Positions 33,599 through 40,568 of a stretch of 40,631 nt of DNA are shown here, piece after piece; positions within the stretch are counted from its first letter, which is position 1, and every line of letters starts with the position of its first letter. The position numbers and the translations under genes are program-made. Under the pieces are notes generated by a model. It was not told where the DNA came from. It searched no databases and saw only the letters and a program-made list of their open reading frames with translations. Source of the DNA: Fibrobacter sp. (GTDB taxonomy: Bacteria > Fibrobacterota > Chitinivibrionia > Chitinivibrionales > Chitinispirillaceae). The DNA lies in contig JAAYIG010000241.1 in NCBI GenBank assembly GCA_012523595.1, positions 1 through 40,631 on the forward strand. Reading direction: 5' to 3'.

Positions 33599-35482
33599 AT
33601 GAGATGTAATTGGTTTTGGGTGGTATTGCTCTGTATCTTCGGAATAAATTCCCTGTTTGCTCAGAATGTCACTGTAACAGTCAATGCCGCAAAAGATAAA
33701 AAGCCCATATCGCCATATCTTTACGGCCGTAACAACACTTTTGATAAGCCTGCATCATTTTATAACGACGCCGGCTTGCGTTTTGTGCGGATGAATGGTG
33801 GTAATAATGCAACTAAATATAACTGGCGGAAAAAGATCTCATCGCACCCTGACTGGTACAACAATGTTTACGAAAATGACTGGGATCAGATTTCGCAGAA
33901 AATCGCTGCTGATCATCCTGAGATGCAGGTGATGTGGGCTTTTCAACTGCTCGGTAGAGTCGCTTCCACTACAGAATACAACTTTAATGACTGGGAGTTT
34001 AATCAGTCCCAATACTGGGAAGGTTATAATCAGAACCTAGCAGGAGGCGGTGTCCCGAATACAGAAAATCCAAAGGAAGGGGCGCTGGTGGAGGGCGATG
34101 CCAATCTTTACACTCAACCCTGGCCGGCCGATTCATCTGTTGCCATTTTAGATCACTGGTTTGGTTCCGATGGCTTTGGGCTCAATAAGAATCAATTTCT
34201 ATACTGGAGCATGGATAATGAACCGGATATCTGGAATGGAACCCATGATGATGTGATGAAGTCGTTGATACCTGTCAGTGAATTCATGGACAGGTACATC
34301 GATCTGGCAAAAAAAGCCCGTGCCAAATTCCCGGAGATCAAAATTTGCGGACCGGTAACGACCAGTGAATGGCAATGGTTCAGATGGGGAGATGAAAACA
34401 TAACTGTAAATGGAAGATATTACTGTTTCCTTGAGTATTTTATCAAGCGATGTGCTGATGAGGAAAAAGCAACAGGTATCCGCGTGCTGGATGTTGTTGA
34501 CCTTCACAATTATCCTTATTATCCCTCGGATGAGGCGGCACTGCAGCTCCATCGGGTCTATTACGATGAAACGTACGATTATCCGGGTGCTAACGGTCTG
34601 AAGACTATTAATGGCGGCTGGGATAATACACAAACAAAAGAGTACATTTTCAAGAGGATCAACAATTGGCTCGATCAGTATTTCGGTGCAGATCATGGTA
34701 TTAAGTTAGGGCTCAGTGAATGGAGTCCGGGCCCTTCAGATCCGAATCTTGCCTCAGTAATATATGCATCACATCTGGGCCTCTTCGGCAATAACGGAGT
34801 AGACTTTTTTACTCCATGGAATTGGTTCACAGGCATGTGGGAAACTCTGCACCTGTTCAGCCGGTATGCAAAGGGTTACAGCGTTGCAAGTACTTCTTCG
34901 CTTGAAAACACGGTATCTGCTTACACTACTGTAAATCAGTCAGCCGATTCGATGACTGTGATTATTGTAAATCGCGACATGAATTCTGCGCGGAATGTGA
35001 CTGTTAACCTTGACAACTTTTCGGCTGCTGATGGAAATTACAGGACTTTGCAGTTGTCATCGCTTCCCGGAACTGAAACCTTTGTGTCACACACGCAAAA
35101 TGCACTGAAGGAGAACCAGATTTCATTAAACTCAAATTCTTTTACCATATCCGTGCCTGCGCTTTCTACAACTGCAGTTCTGTTGGCCGGGCCAACCGCG
35201 AGATCTGTGTCCTCGTATGCTGCACGGACTTCCAAAGTGAAAGTCAACTGCAGCAAATCTTTGCTGAAAGTGGAATTCACAGTGGCCGGGAGCGGATCCG
35301 CCACTCTTAACCTCTACAGCTTGAGCGGCAGTATTGTGAAGACAAATGTAATCCAGACCCGTGCGGGCGGAGTTTATTCGAGGTCTTATGATCTGTCTGA
35401 TATACCGACTGGATTTTACATTCTGAAAGTTGACAAAGACGGAGACATTATCCTCAGGTCAAAGGTGCTGGTAACCAGATAG
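33599..35482 (+). CDS. Secreted GH44-like endo-beta-glucanase/xyloglucanase with sorting domain
   Basis: 627 residues; SD AAAGGA. The signal peptide ends LFAQ. The start of the mature part, KPISPYLYGRN, and the block RMNGGNNATKYNW are typical of GH44. Proposed acid/base is Glu208 in YWSMDNEPDIW; proposed nucleophile is Glu374 in GLSEWSPGP; DVVDLHNYPYYP and FFTPWNWFTG fit the barrel. An all-beta side domain (about 430-545) closes the catalytic part. The sorting domain (about 550-627) has LNLYSLSGSIVKT and DIPTGFYILKV. GH44 enzymes cut beta-1,4-glucans including xyloglucan, sometimes xylan or mannan, so the exact substrate is open. No CBM was recognised. Single gene behind its own class B promoter. 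Confidence 0.78.
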   Translation: MRCNWFWVVLLCIFGINSLFAQNVTVTVNAAKDKKPISPYLYGRNNTFDKPASFYNDAGLRFVRMNGGNNATKYNWRKKISSHPDWYNNVYENDWDQISQKIAADHPEMQVMWAFQLLGRVASTTEYNFNDWEFNQSQYWEGYNQNLAGGGVPNTENPKEGALVEGDANLYTQPWPADSSVAILDHWFGSDGFGLNKNQFLYWSMDNEPDIWNGTHDDVMKSLIPVSEFMDRYIDLAKKARAKFPEIKICGPVTTSEWQWFRWGDENITVNGRYYCFLEYFIKRCADEEKATGIRVLDVVDLHNYPYYPSDEAALQLHRVYYDETYDYPGANGLKTINGGWDNTQTKEYIFKRINNWLDQYFGADHGIKLGLSEWSPGPSDPNLASVIYASHLGLFGNNGVDFFTPWNWFTGMWETLHLFSRYAKGYSVASTSSLENTVSAYTTVNQSADSMTVIIVNRDMNSARNVTVNLDNFSAADGNYRTLQLSSLPGTETFVSHTQNALKENQISLNSNSFTISVPALSTTAVLLAGPTARSVSSYAARTSKVKVNCSKSLLKVEFTVAGSGSATLNLYSLSGSIVKTNVIQTRAGGVYSRSYDLSDIPTGFYILKVDKDGDIILRSKVLVTR

Positions 35483-35547
35483 TGGAATTCTGCCCTTAAC
35501 TTTTGACATATCCGGAAATTATTTTACGGGTTCCTGCATTCAATAAT

Positions 35548-35577
35548 TGATCAGGTGAATTTTATTTTGCCTGATCA
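35548..35577 (+). terminator. Hairpin after the GH44-like gene
   Basis: TGATCAGG and CCTGATCA form a perfect 8-bp stem with a 14-nt T-rich loop. No strong T-run follows. It lies 65 bp after the stop. Confidence 0.45.
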
Positions 35578-35662
35578 TTACAGTTGTTTTCTCCATCTGT
35601 CTTTGAGTTCTTCTGATAAGTACGTATGTTATGATCTGCTCTGCGCATATTCAGGAGACCAG

Positions 35663-35850
35663 CACTGTTCCGTAAAAGACCAGTCAATACTGGCATATCT
35701 GTCAATAGAGGAAAATATGCGAAATACTGAAAATCAATGAGTTAACGCTTTAATTCGGCAGATAAAGTGTTCCATAAAATGGAACACTTTTATAGTAACA
35801 CCGCACTTTTTGTTCAGGTTTTTCCCGGATTCACCTTATATTAATTCTCA
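35663..35850 (+). repeat. Promoter-region repeat, copy 1 (matches 37659-37846)
   Basis: About 188 bp align without large gaps to the region in front of regulator III. Shared words include CACTGTTCCGTA, GAAAAT.GCG, AATCAATGAGTTAA, CCGCACTTTTTGTTC and CACCTTATATTAATTCTCA. Identity is roughly 70 percent by eye and highest at the right end. It contains the class B palindrome and -10 box. Confidence 0.8.
35764..35842 (+). promoter_or_regulatory. Promoter of the GH43 gene at 35913: class B palindrome plus -10 box
   Basis: This is the longest perfect class B site: AAAGTGTTCCA and TGGAACACTTT, 11-bp arms (35764-35774 and 35780-35790). TATATT (35837-35842) starts 50 nt after the GGAACA core. The leader is about 64 nt. 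Confidence 0.7.
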
Positions 35851-35886
35851 ATCTGCTGTGGTTCTGTCTTTGGCACAGCAAACCCG
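35851..35886 (+). repeat. Relic of an esterase signal-peptide coding segment
   Basis: 34 of 36 bases match 32282-32317, which encodes part of the signal peptide of the esterase at 32253. Here it is untranslated leader sequence of the GH43 gene and abuts the end of the promoter repeat exactly. Confidence 0.8.
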
Positions 35887-35912
35887 CGCTTTAACTGAAT
35901 GGAGGTTAAAGA

Positions 35913-37553
35913 ATGAACAGGAAGGTGTCTGACCTGCTGATTCTTGTGCTGAATTTAATATTCTTTTTTGCATCATCTGTCTGTTTTGCCGAAAATCCGA
36001 TCATACAGACAAAGTTTACCGCTGATCCGGCTCCGATGGTTCACAATGATACTGTGTTTCTTTACACGAGTCATGATGAAGATGATGCCACCAGTTTCAA
36101 GATGCTTAACTGGATGCTTTATACATCAACTGATATGGTTAACTGGAGAGATCATGGTGTTGTGGCATCACTGGAAAATTTCAAATGGGCCGGCAACAAT
36201 GGCGCCTGGGCTGCTCAATGTATTTATCGTAATGGAAAGTTTTATTTCTACTGTACCGTGCAGCTCAAAGGAATCGGTGTACTTGTTTCAGACAGTCCGT
36301 ATGGTCCCTTTACTGATCCCATCGGGAGACCATTGATCAATAATAGTATTGCTGATATCGATCCTTCACCGTTTATCGATGATGACGGGCAGGCTTACCT
36401 CTACTGGGGAAATCCTGATTGCTACTATGTGAAACTGAATAATGACATGATTTCATATTCAGGCAGCATTGTCAAATTCCCCAAGATCCAGACCTACCAG
36501 GAGGGTCCCTGGGCTTACAAACGCAATAATATTTACTACATGGCATTTGCGTCAACCTGCTGCCCTGAGGGCATAGGATATGCAACCAGCAGCAGTCCCA
36601 CCGGTCCATGGACTTACAAGGGATCAATTATGGATGGAAATCCGGGCTCCTCAGGAAATCATCCGGGAATAATTGATTACAAGGGAAAAACATACTGCTT
36701 CGGTTTCAATTATGCTATCAATTTTTCCGAGACAACGGTTCATCGCGAGAGGCGCTCGATTTGTGTTGCAGAAATCACTTTCAAGGAGGATGGTACAATT
36801 CCTAAGCTTCCATGGTGGGGAGGGAAAATGCCCTCCTCTGCAGGAGTTGAGCAGGTGGGAAGCCTCAACCCGTATGACACAGTTCAGGCAGAAACGATCT
36901 GCTGGTCACAGGGGGTCGAAACAGAGGCCTGTACAGAAGGCGGACTCAATGTGGGGTTCATAGAAAACGGGGATTTTATAAAGGTGAAAGGGGTGGATTT
37001 CGGTACGGGTGCAACATCATTTGATGCCAGAGTGGCTTCAAATACAAATGGCGGGAAAATAGAACTGCACCTTGACAGTCTGACAGGAACACTGGCTGGT
37101 ACCTGTGATGTTACGGGGACCGGGGGCTGGCAGAACTGGGTTACCAGTACCTGCGAGGTCAGTGGGGCAACTGGAAAGCGTGATCTGTTCCTGAAGTTTA
37201 CAGGAGAAAGCGGGTTTTTGTTCAATTTTAACTGGTGGAAATTTAATCAGCCGACTGCAGCGGGTGAAACGGAACGTAAGGGGCTCACAAATAAAAACAC
37301 AATCAATGTGTCCGATATTTTCATCAGGGACCGGGCTCTGCATTTGTCCTTCTCCGGACAGCCTCCGCATGATCGCCTGAATGTTTGTTTGTATGGCATG
37401 AATGGACAGTTGATGATGAATCTGTTCCAGGGCTATCCTTCTGCTCAACATCTGACAGTCCCCCTCAATAATCAGATAAAACCGGGTATATACATACTAA
37501 AGGTTATATCAGGAGAAAAGCTGTTTTCGACAAGGGTTAATTTGATTCAATGA
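35913..37553 (+). CDS. Secreted GH43 (arabinoxylan-type) with CBM6 and sorting domain
   Basis: 546 residues; SD GGAGG. Signal peptide at 1-26 (CFAE). The GH43 propeller (about 28-320) has Asp38 in FTADPAPMV, Asp150 in ADIDPSPFIDDDG and Glu197 in YQEGPWAYKR. CBM6 (about 330-450) begins YDTVQAETICWSQG and ends FNFNWWKF; its NVGFIENGDFIKV part is closer to the CBM6 of GH27 (10754) than to that of the other GH43 genes. The sorting domain (about 468-546) has LNVCLYGMNGQL and KPGIYILKV. It probably removes arabinose from arabinoxylan. Single gene with its own class B promoter, whose leader carries foreign sequence. Confidence 0.93.
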   Translation: MNRKVSDLLILVLNLIFFFASSVCFAENPIIQTKFTADPAPMVHNDTVFLYTSHDEDDATSFKMLNWMLYTSTDMVNWRDHGVVASLENFKWAGNNGAWAAQCIYRNGKFYFYCTVQLKGIGVLVSDSPYGPFTDPIGRPLINNSIADIDPSPFIDDDGQAYLYWGNPDCYYVKLNNDMISYSGSIVKFPKIQTYQEGPWAYKRNNIYYMAFASTCCPEGIGYATSSSPTGPWTYKGSIMDGNPGSSGNHPGIIDYKGKTYCFGFNYAINFSETTVHRERRSICVAEITFKEDGTIPKLPWWGGKMPSSAGVEQVGSLNPYDTVQAETICWSQGVETEACTEGGLNVGFIENGDFIKVKGVDFGTGATSFDARVASNTNGGKIELHLDSLTGTLAGTCDVTGTGGWQNWVTSTCEVSGATGKRDLFLKFTGESGFLFNFNWWKFNQPTAAGETERKGLTNKNTINVSDIFIRDRALHLSFSGQPPHDRLNVCLYGMNGQLMMNLFQGYPSAQHLTVPLNNQIKPGIYILKVISGEKLFSTRVNLIQ

Positions 37554-37658
37554 TCTGTAATTCTTTCTCAACCCGGGAGCGGGTCCATTATTATTAAAAC
37601 CTCCGGACAGAAAGGCTGCGTGCCAGCAGCCTGTTCTGTCCATATTCATTAGATCGGT

Positions 37659-37846
37659 ACTGTTCCGTATAATACCAACCATTACTGGTATATATGCGAT
37701 TCAGGAAAATGCGTAACAGGCTATAAATCAATGAGTTAAAGCTATTATACAGCAAATCAGGTGTTCCGTTATAATGGAACATTTTCTTAGCGGGTACCGC
37801 ACTTTTTGTTCCGGTTTTTCTTAGATTCACCTTATATTAATTCTCA
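37659..37846 (+). repeat. Promoter-region repeat, copy 2
   Basis: Partner of 35663-35850. The match stops at the first base of the ATG of regulator III (37846), so the shared unit is precisely an upstream control region. Confidence 0.8.
37762..37838 (+). promoter_or_regulatory. Promoter of cassette III: class B palindrome plus -10 box
   Basis: TGTTCC-N8-GGAACA lies at 37762-37781 and is followed by TTTTC. TATATT (37833-37838) begins 51 nt later. Only 7 nt separate the -10 box from the ATG, so the mRNA would be leaderless. Confidence 0.65.
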
Positions 37847-38745
37847 TGAATAAAAAGGGAGATATGCAGAGTTCTTCTGTCTCTGTTTTTAACTATACCG
37901 ATTACCGTAGGTATCTCTCTGATTATTACAAGGCGCGTAAGCGTGAAAGCAAAGCGTTTTCCTACCGTTTTTTTGCGAGAAAAGCCGGAATTAATTCCGT
38001 CGGGCTTTACAAAGATGTGGTCGAGGGGCGCCAGAGCCTCGGAAGAGCACTGATTTTTAAATTCTCCGCTGCCATAGGGCATACAAAAAAAGAGGCAGAG
38101 TACTTTGAAAACATGGTTTTCTTCAATGAAGCAAATACTGTTGAAGAGCGGACTCTGTATTTTGAACGGATGATAAATTGCCAAAAAGTAAAAGCATCCA
38201 TAATTGACAGCACCAAATATGAGTATTATCAGAAATGGTACTACAGTGCAGTTCGGTCACTGATCTCTCTGGGAAAGTTCAGGGATACTGAGAGTGATTA
38301 CCGGAGAATCGCGTCAATTCTGAATCCCGGCATACGTTCAGATGAGGCCAGGCGGGCACTTTCAGTTCTCCAGCGATTGGGCTTTATTCATAAGAATAAT
38401 GAGGGTGTTTTTGTGCTGACTGATCAGGCAGTTACCACCGGTGTGCTGAAGCCGGATACCAGAATAGCTGCTTTGAATGTGATAAATTTTCAGAAAGAAG
38501 TAACTGCTCTGGCCAATGAATCTCTCGACAGGTTTGGCACCGAACTGATTAATCTTTCAACCCTTACGCTCGGGATTTCCGAGGCTTCTGTAAAGGTGAT
38601 CAAAGAGGAACTGGCAGTTCTCAGGGATAAAATAGCTGCGCTTGCGGAAAAAGACGCAGCGGCAGACCGCGTTTTTCAACTCAATATGCAATTCTTTCCT
38701 CTGTCAGAGAGATGCCCTGGCAAGGAGGCTGAGGGTGAAAAATAG
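37846..38745 (+). CDS. TIGR02147/DUF4423 family putative transcriptional regulator III
   Basis: 299 residues. The block VSVFNYTDYRRYLSDYYKAR matches copies I and II. The helix-turn-helix has INSVGLYKDVVEGRQSLG, nearly that of copy II. Then come a winged-helix-like stretch with DEARRALSVLQRLGFIHKNN and the end VFQLNMQFFPLSE. The first ATG (37846) has no SD and follows the -10 box by 7 nt, indicating a leaderless start; the ATG at 37864 has GGGAG only 2 nt before it and is the alternative. The gene ends inside the start of the lipoprotein gene (11-bp overlap). The position behind a class B palindrome suggests self-control. Its DNA-binding role is inferred. Confidence 0.87.
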   Translation: MNKKGDMQSSSVSVFNYTDYRRYLSDYYKARKRESKAFSYRFFARKAGINSVGLYKDVVEGRQSLGRALIFKFSAAIGHTKKEAEYFENMVFFNEANTVEERTLYFERMINCQKVKASIIDSTKYEYYQKWYYSAVRSLISLGKFRDTESDYRRIASILNPGIRSDEARRALSVLQRLGFIHKNNEGVFVLTDQAVTTGVLKPDTRIAALNVINFQKEVTALANESLDRFGTELINLSTLTLGISEASVKVIKEELAVLRDKIAALAEKDAAADRVFQLNMQFFPLSERCPGKEAEGEK

Positions 38746-40390
38746 AGTTTGCCTTTTGGTTTCCCTGATGGGTTCATTGTTTTTGACGTTTATGTTCTGC
38801 ATGGCGCCTGTTCAATTAACAGAAGGTAACAGCTCGGAAACAGTGATAGGCCGTGTCGTCAATAGCGACGGGTCTCCGGCCTGTTCTGCAATAGTGGCGT
38901 TGTATCCGGCAGATTATGATCCCATAGCTGTCAGCTCACTGTTGAGAATACCTGCGGATACTACCGACTCCAGCGGATATTACCGGATAGCTGCACCTGA
39001 TACTGCAAAGGAATTATCCATTGTCGCGACAAGCCAGCAATCCGGGGACCTGGCAATGCTCAGCGGTATTGTTGTCAGTGGAGATACCACAAGTGTTCCG
39101 GATGCGGTACTTTCAGTACCGGGGGCAATCATGGTAGTGGTACCGGAATCAGCGGCTGGCGGTTATGTTTACATTCCGGGTACCGGTATTGCTGCAGAAG
39201 TAAACAGTAGCGGAATGATACTTCTCAATAATGTTCCTGCGGGTGTTTTACCTTCGGTTAATTACAACACCGGAACTGTTTCCGGAGTTCTTATCTCGGG
39301 TGTTGAGGTTACATCAGCGGATACCACAATTATTCCTTATCCTCAATTGCGGTATTCAAAAAAGATTTATCTCAACACTACCGCATCGGGTGCTGGTGTA
39401 ACGGAGGATGTTAAAGATTTTCCGGTTTTGGTAAGACTGTCGGGGAGCACATTTGATTTTGCGCAGGCACGGGCTGATGGTAAAGATCTGGGTTTTTCCG
39501 TAAAAGACGGTACCCGCATTGCCCATGAAATTGAACAGTGGGATGCGGTAAAGAAAAGAGCTGCTGTATGGGTTCGGGTGCCGGTGGTTTTGGGTGATAA
39601 TGACAGTCAATATATAGTCATGCACTGGGGCGCATCGGTTCCTGATGTCTCAGTTACAGATGGATCTCCGGTGTTTGATACTCTGTCTGGATTTCAGTCA
39701 GTATGGCATCTCTCCGGAACTGACACTGCTTTCGATGCAACTGAAAACTGTTATCATGGTATCCCTTTCAATATGAATCCCGATACGGAGATTGAAGGTG
39801 TAATTGGCAGTGCGAGGTATTTTGATGGGGGTTCAAGTTATATCACAGTACCAAACAGTGCATCGGGTAAACTTGATATGCCGCAAAACAGTGATTACTC
39901 AATCTCGCTCTGGGCATACGCAGATACAATTGATACGCTCTGGCATGCAATAGCAGGTAAAGGACATGAACAATACTATCTGAAGATGAAATGTTTTGCC
40001 AATGGGAAAGGGACCTGGGAATTTGTGGAGTTTCAGGATCAGTTGGGATGGGAGTATTCCGAGGATTCTATTCCGCCTTCACCTGGAGCAAAAGAATGGG
40101 TGTATCTGACAGGGGTAAGATCGGGAACCAGGCAGTATCTCTATATAAATGGCGTATTGGTTAACGATTCGACTTCGCTGATGGCCGGCAGTTACCCCAG
40201 GGTCAGCAGCGATGACTTCACAATAGGAAAACATGCGCGCCAGGTGACAATCCCTGGAAACGAGGGATGGTGTCATTTCTGGGGGAAAATCGATGAGGTA
40301 CGGGTAATGAGTAACGCTTTAAGCCCCGATTGGATACGACTCTGTTATATGAACCAGAAAGAAGAGGACAGGCTGGTGGAGTTCAGGTAG
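38735..40390 (+). CDS. Lipoprotein III of the TIGR02147 cassette: DUF2341 plus LamG-fold protein
   Basis: 551 residues from a GTG at 38735, chosen because AAGGAGG lies exactly 6 nt before it and a hydrophobic signal follows directly; an upstream ATG at 38642 lies deep in the regulator gene and adds a polar stretch. The signal ends LTFMFCMAP with Cys22 as possible lipidated residue (non-canonical box). Carboxypeptidase-regulatory-like domain at about 35-105 (VIGRVVNSDGSPACSAIVALY), a second beta-domain, DUF2341 (about 203-305, YSKKIYLNTTASGAGV, EIEQWD), and LamG (about 318-551). The LamG part (GKGHEQYYLK, WEFVEFQDQLGWEYSEDS) is very close to lipoprotein I, while the N-terminal half is closer to II. 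Confidence 0.8.
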   Translation: MKNRVCLLVSLMGSLFLTFMFCMAPVQLTEGNSSETVIGRVVNSDGSPACSAIVALYPADYDPIAVSSLLRIPADTTDSSGYYRIAAPDTAKELSIVATSQQSGDLAMLSGIVVSGDTTSVPDAVLSVPGAIMVVVPESAAGGYVYIPGTGIAAEVNSSGMILLNNVPAGVLPSVNYNTGTVSGVLISGVEVTSADTTIIPYPQLRYSKKIYLNTTASGAGVTEDVKDFPVLVRLSGSTFDFAQARADGKDLGFSVKDGTRIAHEIEQWDAVKKRAAVWVRVPVVLGDNDSQYIVMHWGASVPDVSVTDGSPVFDTLSGFQSVWHLSGTDTAFDATENCYHGIPFNMNPDTEIEGVIGSARYFDGGSSYITVPNSASGKLDMPQNSDYSISLWAYADTIDTLWHAIAGKGHEQYYLKMKCFANGKGTWEFVEFQDQLGWEYSEDSIPPSPGAKEWVYLTGVRSGTRQYLYINGVLVNDSTSLMAGSYPRVSSDDFTIGKHARQVTIPGNEGWCHFWGKIDEVRVMSNALSPDWIRLCYMNQKEEDRLVEFR

Positions 40391-40430
40391 AGCAGGAATG
40401 TGATGGTCGTTTTGGATTTGTGAAAAAGAG

Positions 40431-40466
40431 CTGCCGGTTGCGTTCCCGGCAAGGAGGAACCGGCAG
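40431..40466. terminator. Hairpin after cassette III
   Basis: CTGCCGGTT and AACCGGCAG form a perfect 9-bp stem around an 18-nt loop. No T-run. It lies 40 bp after the lipoprotein stop; the remaining gap to 40569 holds nothing else that I recognise. Confidence 0.45.
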
Positions 40467-40568
40467 TCAGAGAATAACGGCTCAGGTCAGGCCATTGCCG
40501 TCTCCATGCTTTAAAATACAATATCAGGCGACGGCAAGTCACTTTTAACATTAAGGAACAGGTGTTAT

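Noticed and set aside
38642-38734. Longer N-terminus of lipoprotein III starting at the ATG at 38642
   Set aside because: It overlaps the regulator gene by about 100 bp, has no SD, and adds a polar stretch before the signal peptide. The GTG at 38735 has a perfectly spaced AAGGAGG and mirrors the tight coupling in the other cassettes.
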